Source of the DNA: an uncultured Prevotella sp.
GTDB lineage: Bacteria > Bacteroidota > Bacteroidia > Bacteroidales > Bacteroidaceae
NCBI GenBank assembly: GCA_934256705.1
Contig: CAKQPF010000009.1
Coordinates: 1 to 64,000 of the forward strand
Direction of reading: 5' to 3'
Length of the DNA stretch: 64,000 nucleotides
Shown here one piece after another: positions 52,937 to 63,241 of the stretch. The notes under the pieces were generated by a model that worked only from the letters and a program-made list of their open reading frames with translations, was not told where the DNA came from and ran no database searches. The position numbers were made by a program, and so were the translations under genes. Each line of letters starts with the position of its first letter. Positions within the stretch are counted from its first letter, which is position 1.

Positions 52937-55900
52937 CTATTCCTGATCTATGAACTCTCCCGGCTTCATGCCAAACTGCTTCTGGAAGCATTTGGAGAAA
53001 TAGCTTGGACTGCTGAATCCCACCATATAGCAGACCTCATTGATGCGGTATTTGCCGCTCTTGAGCAAGGTGGCAGCCTTCTTCAGCTTCACTAATTGAA
53101 TCATTTCATTAGGCGTTACATCTACCAAAGCCTTGATTTTGGCAAACAAAGAACTACGGCTGATGTTCATCTGTTCGGCAAGGAAGACGACGCTGAGGGA
53201 AGGATTGGTGAGGTTGTCCTCAATCAACTGCTTCATCTTGAGCAGGAAATCATTGTCCACCTCATTGCTACCAATCTCTGTAATAGGCTCCAACGGCATG
53301 TGGGAGTATTTGCTTTGCAGCAGTTTACGCATCTCCAGCATATTGCGTATGCACGCTTCGAGATACTTCATGGAGAAAGGTTTCTCGATGTAGGCATCGG
53401 CTCCGCAGTTCATTCCCTCTGTCTTGCTGCCGTCATCAGTCTTTGCAGTGAGCATGATAAACGGTATATGACTGGTAGAAGGGTCCTTGCGGATGCGGCG
53501 ACACAGTTCGTCTCCGTCCATTTCAGGCATCATCCAGTCGCTCACTATCATGGTGATAGAAGGGTGAATGCGCAGCAATTCCATACCTTTCACGCCGTTT
53601 TCTGCCGTAAATACCTGATAGGTTTCGGCAAAATTGGAGGCGATAAACTGTCGCATATCATCGTCATCCTCCACTATGAGCATAGCAGCCTTGCTGGATT
53701 TAGCCTCGTTTCCTGCGGCAAGGGCATTCTCTTCATTCCTTTCAGTCTCGTGGTTTTCGGCATCAAGCACCTGATGTGTCAGTTCGCTTTCAGCCTCTTC
53801 GCCTACAGCAGCGTCCTGCTGATGTATCGGAAGCGTGACTATGAACGTCGCACCTTTGCCTACTTCCGACCTGACTTCCACCTTACCATGATGTGCTTCC
53901 ACGAGATTCTTCACGATATTGAGACCTATTCCCGTGCCCGGCTTGTTGTCCTTGGCCTGATAGAAGGCGGAGAATATCTTCTTTTGCTCGTCAGAATCTA
54001 TGCCATCTCCATTGTCTGTCACGATGATGCGGAAGTGTTCGCTGTCAGCAATCTCACAACTCAGGCACACATAGTCCTTGGTATATTTGTTGGCATTGGT
54101 CATCAGGTTGCTGACTACCTTGGTGATGCACTCGGTATCAATGACGGCGGCGAAGTCATCCTTAGGATATTTCACCTCAAGAGTGGTGCCGTTCTTGCGC
54201 AATGTCGGCTCAAATCTCTCCACTACGGCAGATATGAGCCTGGAGATGTTCTGCAATTTGAAATGCACCTGCATGCCGCTTTGCTGCACTTTGTTGAAGT
54301 CGAGCAGCTGGTTGACCAGATTGAGCAGTCGCTGCGCGTTCCTGTCAATGACATCAATGGTGGCATTCATGGCGCGACTGTCCTTTGTCGTGCCACTGAG
54401 CTTGGCCCATTCTCCCTTCAGATTCTCCAGCGGACCGATGATAAGAGATACTGGAGTCCTGATTTCATGGGCAATCATGGTGAAGAACTGCAGTCTGGCA
54501 TCCCTCACTTCCTGTTGCTGCTTTTCCTCCAGAGCATCGAGTTCGAGCTGATGGCGACGCTTTTCGCGCTTCACTCTGATGTGGGTGTAGAGCCATACAA
54601 GGCCGATGATGATCAGCAGATACAGTGCTTTTGCCGGCAAGGACCACCAGAACGGCGGATGGATTCTTATTCTCAGTTGGGCATCTTCCTTGCTCCATAC
54701 ACCGTCATTGTTGGCTGCTTTCACGCGGAAAGTGTAAGTGCCGTATGGAAGGTTCGTGTATGTGGCTCGGTGTTCGTGGGTTGTGGTCCAGTCTTTGTCG
54801 AACCCTTCGAGCATGTAAGCATACTGGTTCTTCTCAGGAGAGACATAGCTCAGTGCGGCAAAAGAGATGTTTATGACGTTGTCACTGTAGGAAAGTTCCA
54901 GTTGTTTGATAAGTCCGAGCGACTCAGGCAGTTTGTCCGAGCCCACTTCCACGTGCTTATTGAATAGTTCGAGCGAAGTGATGGCCACGGGAGGTGCTAC
55001 ATGATTGACCTTCACCTGATATGGATAGAAGGCATTGAAGCCCTGTGTGGTGCCGAAATAGATGCGTCCATCCGATGCGAGGAGTCCGCTGTTGGGCAGG
55101 AACTGGTCGCAGGTGAGTCCGTCATAGCGATTGAACACCTGCACAGGTTCGCCGGGAACGTATCTCACTATGCCCTTGCTTGACGACAGCCACAGTTCGC
55201 CTTGCACCTCGATGATGGAGGTGAAGTCCTGTGAAGGCGCATTTACGTCGGCTTTGGAGAACTTACCAGTGGCGACATTGTAAGTATATAGTCCCACATT
55301 GGTGGCAATATACATCCGGTCTTTGCCATTGAAATGCAGACAGTTGATCTGACTTCCTGGCATGGTGGCACTGCCTCCATCGCCGTGCATGAACTGTTTC
55401 CACGCCTTGTTGGCACCATATCGCCACAGTCCGTTGCCCTGCGTGCCGAACCATACGTTGCCCTGTCTGTCTTCATCGATGTCGATGGTGAGGCTATTGA
55501 GTGTCTTTACCATGTCAAAGGCATTCTTTCCTTCATTGAATATGAAAGCCTTGTTCATGGAAGTGGCCCACAACCTGTGCCTGCTGTCACGGAAAAGGCA
55601 GTAGCAACTGCTTCCTGCCGGTGCATTTTCGAGCCGGTATGTCTTTGTGGCTCCTGTCGTCATATCCATGCGGATGATGTCAGAACCGTAAGTTCCGAGC
55701 CACAAAGTGGACCCTTCAGCGAGCAAGGCGTGGACATTATATTTCCTCATGGCAGCCTTGCCGGGGAAATTCACGAACTTTCCGCTGACGGGATCATAGC
55801 AGTCGAGGCCAGCATCATCGGTGGCAATCCATATACGGTGGAGGGCATCTTCGACGAATCTGCCCACCACATTACCTTTGAAGTCACCCTCATTGTCGCC

Positions 55901-56929
55901 GAAATAGGCTTTGAACCTGTTGTCGAAAGCCGCGGAAGGGATGTATCTGACGCCGCTATAGAATGTACCTACCCATAGTCCGCCTTCGCGATCGGAGGCT
56001 ATGCTGTAGATAAACCGGTCGAGAGGGTTGCTGGATGATGCGCTCTTCTCTGAGAGAATGCGCCATGAATTCTTCTGAAAATCATATTCTACCAGTCCAT
56101 CGTCACTGCCTACAAGCACCTGTGAACCGCTGACGGAATGCAGATTATGGATATGGTGCATGGCATTGCTCAGCGAAGCACTGACAAGGAGCTTTGCACT
56201 ACCGTCCACATTGACCTGATAGAGTCCGTCTTCCCATGTTCCGATGAGGATGCTTCCGTCAGGATTAGCCGCCATAGCCATGCCTCCGATAGGCAGATTG
56301 GGGTCTTTCAGCTTGAAAGGTTCAAACTGATTTGATGACTTGTTGAGCCGCATCAGTGCCTGTCTGGCCTTTGAAGGACGACCGGACAGTGCCCAGACCT
56401 GATTGTTTGCGTCAATCAGGGTGCAGTTGACGTTGCCTGAACACTGCTTCATGGGATAGTTGCGGCATTCATGAGACGAGAGATTATAGCAGAAAATTCC
56501 CTTTTGCGATGTGGAAATCCATACGTTATGGTTGGCATCTATGGAGAGATGCGCCACATGGGAGTTGATGCTTTTGTCGATAAGAGTGAACTGCTCAGTC
56601 TGGAAACTGAAGAAATAAGCACCGCTCATGGTTCCGAGCAGCAATCCTTCATCGCAGGCGGCAAGGGTGGAAATGAACTGGTCCAGCACCTTGTTGTTGT
56701 AGAACGTCTGCACTGTATAGCCGTCATAGCGGCACAATCCGTTGTCGGTGCCGAACCATATATATCCGTTTTTGTCCTGTACGATGCTGCGCACGGCATT
56801 GCTTGGCAGTCCGGAATTCATGGAAATGGAGCGTACCAGCGATGCGTCTGCGATGTTCATAGCCGAAGAAATGGCGGGCATCATCATCATCCACAGGATG
56901 GCAGTCAGGATAGTTACGGTTTTTCTCAT
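52937..56929 (-). CDS. Hybrid two-component system sensor-regulator (HTCS)
   Basis: A single-protein sensor and transcription activator of the type that controls polysaccharide or nutrient loci in Bacteroidota. The ATG at MRKTVTIL gives 1330 residues: signal/anchor (1-22), about fourteen periplasmic beta-propeller repeats (IVQDKNGYIWFGTDNGLCRY type), a Y_Y_Y domain (about 690-755), one membrane span (about 765-785), histidine kinase with phospho-acceptor His821 (MIAHEIRTP), ATPase GTGIGLNIVKNL, a receiver with Asp1131 (IVSDWMMPEMDG) and a C-terminal AraC-type helix-turn-helix (VCYMVGFSSPSYFSKCF). A TATATTTGC at 57106-57098 is a possible -7 site. It is next to the S9 peptidase gene, so its ligand may be peptide-derived. 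Confidence 0.95.
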   Translation of the reverse strand: MRKTVTILTAILWMMMMPAISSAMNIADASLVRSISMNSGLPSNAVRSIVQDKNGYIWFGTDNGLCRYDGYTVQTFYNNKVLDQFISTLAACDEGLLLGTMSGAYFFSFQTEQFTLIDKSINSHVAHLSIDANHNVWISTSQKGIFCYNLSSHECRNYPMKQCSGNVNCTLIDANNQVWALSGRPSKARQALMRLNKSSNQFEPFKLKDPNLPIGGMAMAANPDGSILIGTWEDGLYQVNVDGSAKLLVSASLSNAMHHIHNLHSVSGSQVLVGSDDGLVEYDFQKNSWRILSEKSASSSNPLDRFIYSIASDREGGLWVGTFYSGVRYIPSAAFDNRFKAYFGDNEGDFKGNVVGRFVEDALHRIWIATDDAGLDCYDPVSGKFVNFPGKAAMRKYNVHALLAEGSTLWLGTYGSDIIRMDMTTGATKTYRLENAPAGSSCYCLFRDSRHRLWATSMNKAFIFNEGKNAFDMVKTLNSLTIDIDEDRQGNVWFGTQGNGLWRYGANKAWKQFMHGDGGSATMPGSQINCLHFNGKDRMYIATNVGLYTYNVATGKFSKADVNAPSQDFTSIIEVQGELWLSSSKGIVRYVPGEPVQVFNRYDGLTCDQFLPNSGLLASDGRIYFGTTQGFNAFYPYQVKVNHVAPPVAITSLELFNKHVEVGSDKLPESLGLIKQLELSYSDNVINISFAALSYVSPEKNQYAYMLEGFDKDWTTTHEHRATYTNLPYGTYTFRVKAANNDGVWSKEDAQLRIRIHPPFWWSLPAKALYLLIIIGLVWLYTHIRVKREKRRHQLELDALEEKQQQEVRDARLQFFTMIAHEIRTPVSLIIGPLENLKGEWAKLSGTTKDSRAMNATIDVIDRNAQRLLNLVNQLLDFNKVQQSGMQVHFKLQNISRLISAVVERFEPTLRKNGTTLEVKYPKDDFAAVIDTECITKVVSNLMTNANKYTKDYVCLSCEIADSEHFRIIVTDNGDGIDSDEQKKIFSAFYQAKDNKPGTGIGLNIVKNLVEAHHGKVEVRSEVGKGATFIVTLPIHQQDAAVGEEAESELTHQVLDAENHETERNEENALAAGNEAKSSKAAMLIVEDDDDMRQFIASNFAETYQVFTAENGVKGMELLRIHPSITMIVSDWMMPEMDGDELCRRIRKDPSTSHIPFIMLTAKTDDGSKTEGMNCGADAYIEKPFSMKYLEACIRNMLEMRKLLQSKYSHMPLEPITEIGSNEVDNDFLLKMKQLIEDNLTNPSLSVVFLAEQMNISRSSLFAKIKALVDVTPNEMIQLVKLKKAATLLKSGKYRINEVCYMVGFSSPSYFSKCFQKQFGMKPGEFIDQE

Positions 56930-57097
56930 GTCGGGTGGTTGAGGATAAAATAAAATATCAATAGATAAAAATAGGGTTGTTGGTTGTGGGTTGTTGGTTG
57001 TAGGTTTTTTTGGCGGAGTTTGTTTATGGGCATAAATCTCTGGTGAATATGAAAATATCAACAGATAAAGAAATAAAATATCAACAGATAAAAACAT

Positions 57098-57106
57098 GCA
57101 AATATA
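57098..57106 (-). promoter_or_regulatory. Weak candidate promoter of the HTCS gene
   Basis: The minus strand reads TATATTTGC, matching TANNTTTGC, 169 bp before the start, without a -33 match. The 239-bp gap is otherwise AATATCAATAGATAAAA repeats and a GGTTGTTGGTTG tract. Confidence 0.35.
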
Positions 57107-57168
57107 TTTTTTTTATTTTTATCCATTGATATTTTATTTTATATCCTACCAAACCGGGTGATAACCGA

Positions 57169-59322
57169 TTATCTTGTCTTTATCAGGTTCCACTTAGGCG
57201 GGTCAATGCCGAGGAGGTTCTTGACGAAGAAATCGTAGCGTTTGTGCTCACCGAAGTCCTCTCCCATGGTGTGGTCAGCGCCAGGAATGATGACAAACTC
57301 AAACTCCTTGTTGGCCTTGATGAGAGCATTGACCAGCTGATAAGTGCTTGAAGGATCGACATTGTCGTCGATTTCGCCGAGCACGAGCATCAGAGGACGC
57401 TCCAGTCTGTGAGCCATCTCCACGTTGCTTGACTCCACATAGCTGGAGTCAACGGGCCAGCTCATCCACTGTTCGTTCCACCATATCTTGTCCATTCGGT
57501 TGTCATGGCATCCGCATGAGCTGTAAGCGGCCTTGTAGAAGTCGCCGTGAGTCAATACGGCAGTGGTGCTTTCCTGTCCTCCAGCCGACATACCATAGAT
57601 GGCTACATTGTTTATATCCATGTAAGGATACTTCTTTGCAGCCTCCTTTATCCAAAGGATGCGGTCAGGGAGTCCGGCATCCTTGAGGTTCTTATAGCAT
57701 ATTTCCTCGAATTTCTTGCCTCTGTAAGATGTGCCCATCGCGTCAAGCTGCACCACGATGAAGCCGAGTTCGGCAAGCGAAGTGCTGGTCCAGTTGTGCG
57801 GACGGAAGCTCTTTGGCACGTAGGCATCGCCAGGACCGGAATATATATACTCGATGATAGGGTACTTCTTGTTAGGGTCGAAGTTTGTAGGGCGGGTGAT
57901 CATGCCCCACATATCCGTCTTTCCGTCGCGTCCTTTCGCCACGAACACTTCCGGAGCTCTCCATCCGTACTCCTTGATCTTGGAGAGGTCTGCAGTCTCC
58001 AGCTTTGTCAGGAGTTTGCCGCTGCGTGCATCTCTCAGCACGGTGACAGGAGCAGTGTCAATCTTTGAGTATGTATCCACGAGATAGCGGAAGTCGTAGG
58101 AGAAGAGAGCGCTGTGGGTTCCTTCCTCCGGAGTGAGGTCAATCATGTTGCTGCCATCCATGTTGATCTTGTAGCAATGGATGAAGTAAGGGTCCTCATT
58201 CTTGTTGACACCGCTTGCGGAGAAGTATATTTCGCCCTTTCCCTCATCGACGCGGAGCACCTTTCGCATGAACCATTCGCCCTTGGTGATCTGCCTGATC
58301 GGTTTGCCGGTAGCCACATCATAGAGATATATGTGGTTCCAGTTGTCGCGTTCGCTGGTCCATAGGAGCTGTTTGCCGTTGTTGATGAACTTTCTCCACA
58401 GTCTGCTGTAGTTGACAAAGGTATTCGCTTTCTCCTCCACGATTACGCGTAGAGCCCCTGTCTTGGCATTCATTGCGAGCATCTGGTAGAGATGATGTCC
58501 GCGCTGGTTGTACTCCATTGTGACTTCCTTGCTGTCAGGAGTCCATTGGAGCCATTCCAGTTCATACTGGTTTTCTATCTGGTGAGGGTCAGCCTCCACC
58601 TTTTCGCCCGTAGCTACATTGATGATTACGGGGTAATGCTGCGGCACCATGTCGCCCGGCTTTGCGTATTCCTGCTTGTGGAGGATAGGCTGCAGCTGGT
58701 CTTCAGGCGATGATTCCACATAATATACATATCTCTTCTCCACTGGAGTGCGCTTGCATACGAGGATATACTTGCCGTCCGGGCTCCACTGAATGCGGTT
58801 GCTGTAGTATTTCCCGATGGTTCCATCCTGCGTGAGTATGCGCTTTGCCTTGTTGTAAGGCTTACCTGCCTCATGCACCACGACGTTGTAGCCCTCGATG
58901 TATGCCTCTGTCTTGCCGTCAGGAGAGAGCACGGGGTAAGCCTTGTTCTCTTCATCCACCTCCATCCAGTGAGGCTTCTTCACTCTGCCGAACTGCGGTT
59001 TCTCCGCCACATAAGGCTTTATGCCGAGAGCTTTGCGCATGGCCTCATAGTTATCGTATGTCTTTTTCTTGCCCTTGTCGGCATTGTAGGAGATGTACTT
59101 CTTGCCCTGTGGAGTGGAAATCTGATAGTGCAGCACGTGGGAAGAGTCGCACCACGCCACATATCTCGCCCAGTTATAGACCGAGTCGGCCTGGAAGTAT
59201 TGGTTTACGGCATACGCTCTGTTGTAATCCTCCACTGTGCCCTGTGCGGAAGCATTGGCAGATGGCATCATCAGAGCCATGCCCAATAGCAGCGGAAGGC
59301 GTGAGAAAAGTCTGTTTTTCAT
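57169..59322 (-). CDS. S9-family prolyl (dipeptidyl-peptidase IV-like) peptidase
   Basis: Releases di- or tripeptides from peptide N-termini, often after proline. The ATG at MKNRLFSRLPLLLG starts a signal peptide (about 1-25, ending ASAQG), giving 717 residues. An eight-bladed propeller domain (LSPDGKTEAYIEGYNVVV, QWSPDGKYILVCKRTP) precedes the alpha/beta-hydrolase domain. The catalytic triad is visible: Ser579 in YGMSAGGQ, Asp653 in GEIDDNVDP and His684 in GADHTMGE. It is probably periplasmic or outer-membrane-associated. It lies directly upstream of the HTCS gene in the same direction and downstream of SusCD/zincin genes. Confidence 0.93.
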   Translation of the reverse strand: MKNRLFSRLPLLLGMALMMPSANASAQGTVEDYNRAYAVNQYFQADSVYNWARYVAWCDSSHVLHYQISTPQGKKYISYNADKGKKKTYDNYEAMRKALGIKPYVAEKPQFGRVKKPHWMEVDEENKAYPVLSPDGKTEAYIEGYNVVVHEAGKPYNKAKRILTQDGTIGKYYSNRIQWSPDGKYILVCKRTPVEKRYVYYVESSPEDQLQPILHKQEYAKPGDMVPQHYPVIINVATGEKVEADPHQIENQYELEWLQWTPDSKEVTMEYNQRGHHLYQMLAMNAKTGALRVIVEEKANTFVNYSRLWRKFINNGKQLLWTSERDNWNHIYLYDVATGKPIRQITKGEWFMRKVLRVDEGKGEIYFSASGVNKNEDPYFIHCYKINMDGSNMIDLTPEEGTHSALFSYDFRYLVDTYSKIDTAPVTVLRDARSGKLLTKLETADLSKIKEYGWRAPEVFVAKGRDGKTDMWGMITRPTNFDPNKKYPIIEYIYSGPGDAYVPKSFRPHNWTSTSLAELGFIVVQLDAMGTSYRGKKFEEICYKNLKDAGLPDRILWIKEAAKKYPYMDINNVAIYGMSAGGQESTTAVLTHGDFYKAAYSSCGCHDNRMDKIWWNEQWMSWPVDSSYVESSNVEMAHRLERPLMLVLGEIDDNVDPSSTYQLVNALIKANKEFEFVIIPGADHTMGEDFGEHKRYDFFVKNLLGIDPPKWNLIKTR

Positions 59323-59523
59323 ACGATAAGTTATTTTAGATGGTGGTTGGTTTTGGGTTGTTGGTTTTTGGTTTTTGTTGTCGGTTTTTGGTTTTGGGTT
59401 TTTGGTTTTTGGTTGTCGGTTGTTGATTATGGTGTATAAACCAGAAAGAGGCAAAGCATACTAACCGATAACCAACAACCGGCAACCCACAACCCACAAA
59501 AGTATAAATATCTGAAATTGCCT

Positions 59524-59532
59524 ACAAAGATA
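59524..59532 (-). promoter_or_regulatory. Candidate promoter of the S9 peptidase gene
   Basis: The minus strand reads TATCTTTGT about 200 bp before the start codon; the -33 match is poor. The S9 leader would include a GGTTTTTGGTTGTCGG simple repeat and its complement (59340-59430, 59465-59500), which could fold. Confidence 0.4.
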
Positions 59533-59813
59533 CATCTTTATTTTCATAATAAAAACTAAAAGTCACCTTTTTTCATCGCAGACACATCTTTTGTGCGGAA
59601 ATGCCATTTACCATGTGTAGAATAGCGGCTTTGCAAGGCATATCCAATAGCCGTCATGCGTATTCATGAAGCCTTTCTGATGCCTGTCAGAGTATGGCGG
59701 AGCCTTGCATGGGAAACACGTCCGGATGGTAGGCGGAAGAGTGGGGTAGCGATGGCTTTTGCCGTCAGGAATTGTCCGATTTTTCCGATAAATGCCGATG
59801 GTTTTTGAGTGGT

Positions 59814-59990
59814 CTTGTAACTAATTGATAGTTAACAGGTTGTAAAAGCTATGTTTTTAGGGTGCAAAAGCATAGCTTTTACAGCGTAATATCATAGCTT
59901 TTACGATGCAATAACTATGCTTTTGCGTCGCAATATCTCAGCTATCGCTTTGCGAAAGCATTTTGTTCACGTTTTTGTTCTGTTTTTCTT
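59814..59990 (+). repeat. 22-bp-period palindromic array, element 3
   Basis: Unit starts are 59842, 59864, 59886, 59908, 59930 and 59952, exactly 22 bp apart. The units are near-palindromes such as GCAATAACTATGCTTTTGC and GCAAAAGCATAGCTTTTAC with 3-bp spacers. The head (TTGTAACTAATTGATAGTTA) and tail (TTTTTGTTCTGTTTTTC) correspond to those of elements 1 and 2. It sits in the 811-bp gap between the S9 peptidase and the zincin gene. The remaining 59323-60133 bases are GTTTGTTTGG-type simple repeats with no supported gene. Confidence 0.85.
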
Positions 59991-60133
59991 GTTGCAGAAA
60001 ATAAAACATCAATGGATAAAGTATTGTTGTTGTCTTGTGGTTTTGTTGTTTAGTGGTTTTGTTGTTTGTTTGGTTGTATTGCTCTTACATCCAACAAAAT
60101 CACTAAACAACTAAACCACTAAACAACAAAAAA

Positions 60134-61474
60134 TCAACGCCCAAGAGAGCTGAGAGGTGTGCAGTTGGTCTTCACTTCGTATGGGAAGAGGCGGGAGGAA
60201 GGGTCGAGCGAGTGGTTGGCAGGGGCACCCATCACCACGAGATATAGTGCTTTCAGCGGATGGGACGCAGGAGTGTCGAGGGCGACCTTGCCGTTGGTGG
60301 CATCACACATCGGACTGTAGATGCACTCGTCAGTGTCTGCCGTTATGCCGACCAGTCCGTAGCGATAGCCGATGGTCCGTGCCATCCTGTCTCTGGAAGC
60401 CTTAAGCGGTCTGCCGTTCTCGTCGAGACCACGGAAACTGACCGTCACCTTCCTGCCTTGCTCAGGCACCTGGAGCTTGATGGCATTGAAACCGTAGTTC
60501 TCGGGAATGAGGGCAGTGTCAGGACGGAAACAGCCGTTCTTCTGCCTTGTCATTCTTGTGTCGAAAGAGCATGCGTAAGGGCGAGTCTCCTTGCGGGCAT
60601 AGTCCAGGTCGAAATTCACGAGGTGACGATAGCATTCGAACATCTCGTCGTTCAGCTGCTTCTGGCTCATAGCGTACTTGCGCTTGTAGGTGATGACAGG
60701 GTCTTCGCCCCTTTTTCCCTCGCGATAGAGCTGCGCGATGCTCTCCAGCCCATGCTTCTCAGCCCACCATTCTATGACGTAAGGCGAATGGTAGATGTTG
60801 TCCATGTGGAGGAAACCCTTGTGGGTGAGCTGGCGGAAAGCGTCGAAATGAAACCTTTCATCAGTCAGCCAGTCGGGATTCACGCGCCAGAGCATCCATT
60901 GGGAAGTCATCTCATAGAATCCGCTGCCACCCCATGCCTCGCCTTTGCGGTCAGCAATGATCTGCAGTTGGAAACTATGTCCCAGTTCATGCGCCAGGCA
61001 GTTGAGCTTCCTGTCCTGTATCCGGTTTGGCGTTACCCACAGCGCACCGATGAAATCATCGTATGTGCCGCCATAGGCGGTGCCTTCCAGGGAATAGTTT
61101 ATCATGACCATCATCTTGTATCTGTCGCATATACTGCCGGGCAATGAGAATTTCAGCGTGTCACGGAAGAAGCGGTAGAAGTGCTCCACCTTGGTCTGGA
61201 GATTGCCGAGGTCGAAGTTCATCGGCTGACCTTCGAGGGAAGGAGCGTTCCGCGTGTCGTCGCCGAACGGCTTCTCCCAAAGGTATATGATGTTCTGTGT
61301 CTGCGAACTGTGCCGCCATCCCCATCTCGCATTGTCGTCATTGAAGTCGTATGGCTTCAGGGAATCGGGCATGAAGATGAGTTTCTGCCGTGCTTCGCAT
61401 CTCTCCTGTGTCTGTGCCAGGCAAGGCAAAGATGAGGCAAAGATGACCAGCGGAAGGATAAGTCTCGTTCTCAT
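60134..61474 (-). CDS. Secreted HExxH putative zinc metallopeptidase (DUF6055-like), short form
   Basis: It has 446 residues with a signal peptide (about 1-20, ending LPCLAQ). The zincin motif LAHELGHSFQ (His162, Glu163, His166) falls at nearly the same residue as in the 730-residue protein at 50458. The two also share a YKMMVMINYSLEGTAYGG-like strand before it, an alpha-helical WAEKHGLESIAQLY segment after it, and GFNAIKLQVPE-type sequence near residue 325. It lacks the DUF4859-like domain and the type IX-like tail. Its ATG overlaps the SusD stop by 4 bp, so it is translationally coupled to susD. Protease function is inferred. Confidence 0.78.
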   Translation of the reverse strand: MRTRLILPLVIFASSLPCLAQTQERCEARQKLIFMPDSLKPYDFNDDNARWGWRHSSQTQNIIYLWEKPFGDDTRNAPSLEGQPMNFDLGNLQTKVEHFYRFFRDTLKFSLPGSICDRYKMMVMINYSLEGTAYGGTYDDFIGALWVTPNRIQDRKLNCLAHELGHSFQLQIIADRKGEAWGGSGFYEMTSQWMLWRVNPDWLTDERFHFDAFRQLTHKGFLHMDNIYHSPYVIEWWAEKHGLESIAQLYREGKRGEDPVITYKRKYAMSQKQLNDEMFECYRHLVNFDLDYARKETRPYACSFDTRMTRQKNGCFRPDTALIPENYGFNAIKLQVPEQGRKVTVSFRGLDENGRPLKASRDRMARTIGYRYGLVGITADTDECIYSPMCDATNGKVALDTPASHPLKALYLVVMGAPANHSLDPSSRLFPYEVKTNCTPLSSLGR

Positions 61475-63219
61475 GGTCGCATCTGTTTGCCATCCAGGCT
61501 GAGGAACCAGTTGGATGTGTTGTTCAAATCCACCTTGATGAGGCTCTTCATCTCGTCCACCTTTGCGGCACCGCGGCGTGAATAGATTCTGTCAGCCAGA
61601 TAGGAAGGGGCGTTGCGGCGCAGAGCCACGCGCATCAGGTCATAGAAACGCACGCCTTCGAAGGCAAACTCCAATGCGCCTTCATCCATGATGAGGTCTT
61701 CCACGGCATCCTGCTCTTCGGCATCGGAGCCTCTCTCCGGGTAGATATAGAAGTCATTGTATTCCGTCCATCCGGAGCCTTTGGAGTGAATGCCGATGGT
61801 ATTCTCTTCCGATCCTTCAGCCTTTGTGCGGAGCTTGTATTTGGCAGTAGGGAAATCAAACTGGCGCAGGAAAGCTTCATCCGCAGGATAATAAGGCAGG
61901 ATGTCGCTCTCCATCACGCTGTTGTTCACTCCAGTCTTGAGGATGGCGAAGGCGAAGCGGGGGAAACCGGCGCGGTTCAGAGCCTCTGCCATGCGGAGAT
62001 AGACCATGGTGCGGCGATAGATGTGCACATTGCGGGTGGCATATTTGTCGTTAGTCACGTAGTTGTCCACCTTAGTGCCGTTGATGGTGAAGTTGCCGTT
62101 GTTCTCGGAAATGCAGGAGCGGAAGCGAAGGTCGCCGGTGCTGCTGCCAGTAAGGTTGTCAGGAGCATAGGATATCTCGTTCTCAGAGTTGAGGTGGCAA
62201 TATTTCTGCGCCTTGGAAAGGTCTCTGAGAGCCTGTGACGGCATCAGTGACACCTGATAACTGTTGTTGACAGAAGCCGAGAAGAGGTCCTTCAGTTCGC
62301 TGTAATTGCCCTCGGAAGGGATTGAGTCGCCGGGGATTTCGGTGATGAGTTCGGAGAGGGAGTTGCTCGTTTCATCGCGGAACTTGCCGCTCCAGCTGTC
62401 CGATGAGAAAGTCCATTTGCTGTCCGTCTTGCTCCATCTCGTTATATTCACGTCCGTAGGGTAGGCGGAGTTGGAGCCGTTGCGTGTGGAAATGTAATTG
62501 TAATAGCAGAGAGCCGCATCACGATAATTGCCAGCCCAGAGGTTCAGGTCGCCCATCAGGAGATAGACAGGGAAGAAGAAGAGCTTGGAATCATTGCCTC
62601 GGATGGAGCCATATCCCGGAGTCTCTGTCCTGGCATACGGCGCAATGTCATTGACGAAGTAATTGCATATTCCCTGAATGTCCTTCATCTCATACTCTCT
62701 GTCGGCATCATCCTTGGTCAGGATAGGCGTGGTGATGAAAGGCACCTTGCCGTAGTTGATGACCAGCTGCAGATAAGTCCATGCGCGGAAAGCCTTCACT
62801 GCAGCATATTCCTTGCCGAAGATATACTCGTTCTTGCTGTTCTTGATCAGAGTGTCGGCCTTTGCAAGGAAGTAGTTGCAGTTGTTGATCACGGCATAAT
62901 AGTCGCGAGGGGAATTGTATTTGTTGTCGGCAGAGATGTCGAAATTGGAAATCTCGCGCAGGTCGGCAGAAGTCTTGCTGACCACATCGGTGAGGTCGCC
63001 GCGCAATTCTCCGAGAAGGATGGTGCGGTCGGACAGCGCCTGCATCTTGTTGATGATGCCTATCACGGAATAGAGCGTGTCGGAAGCCGTGTTGAGATGG
63101 TCTTTGTCTGCCGAAATCACTCGGTCTGACTCTTGGTCGAGGAAGTCACCGCAGGAGACGAACAGCGAGCTCATCCCTCCCATCAGCACCATTATGATGA
63201 TATATGATAACTTTTTCAT
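61471..63219 (-). CDS. SusD/RagB-family nutrient-binding lipoprotein
   Basis: An outer-membrane surface lipoprotein that caps a SusC transporter and captures ligand. It has 582 residues with a lipoprotein signal ending at Cys23 (SLFVSCGDFLDQESD). TPR-like helices (AAVKAFRAWTYLQLVINYGKVP) and a C-terminal SusD pattern (GALEFAFEGVRFYDLMR, RMAEALNRAGF) are typical. It lies 22 bp after susC and overlaps the zincin gene. With peptidases on both sides, the ligand may be a peptide or glycopeptide rather than a glycan; this is inferred. Confidence 0.94.
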   Translation of the reverse strand: MKKLSYIIIMVLMGGMSSLFVSCGDFLDQESDRVISADKDHLNTASDTLYSVIGIINKMQALSDRTILLGELRGDLTDVVSKTSADLREISNFDISADNKYNSPRDYYAVINNCNYFLAKADTLIKNSKNEYIFGKEYAAVKAFRAWTYLQLVINYGKVPFITTPILTKDDADREYEMKDIQGICNYFVNDIAPYARTETPGYGSIRGNDSKLFFFPVYLLMGDLNLWAGNYRDAALCYYNYISTRNGSNSAYPTDVNITRWSKTDSKWTFSSDSWSGKFRDETSNSLSELITEIPGDSIPSEGNYSELKDLFSASVNNSYQVSLMPSQALRDLSKAQKYCHLNSENEISYAPDNLTGSSTGDLRFRSCISENNGNFTINGTKVDNYVTNDKYATRNVHIYRRTMVYLRMAEALNRAGFPRFAFAILKTGVNNSVMESDILPYYPADEAFLRQFDFPTAKYKLRTKAEGSEENTIGIHSKGSGWTEYNDFYIYPERGSDAEEQDAVEDLIMDEGALEFAFEGVRFYDLMRVALRRNAPSYLADRIYSRRGAAKVDEMKSLIKVDLNNTSNWFLSLDGKQMRP

Positions 63220-63241
63220 AACTAATATCTTTAATATAAAC

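Noticed and set aside
53096..54967. Long rightward open frame (623 codons) opposite the HTCS gene
   Set aside because: Antisense to the kinase and receiver domains of a well-supported protein; no recognisable motif or promoter.
60260..61147. Rightward open frame of 295 codons opposite the short zincin gene
   Set aside because: The minus-strand gene has a signal peptide, HExxH motif and coupling to susD; the + frame has none of these.
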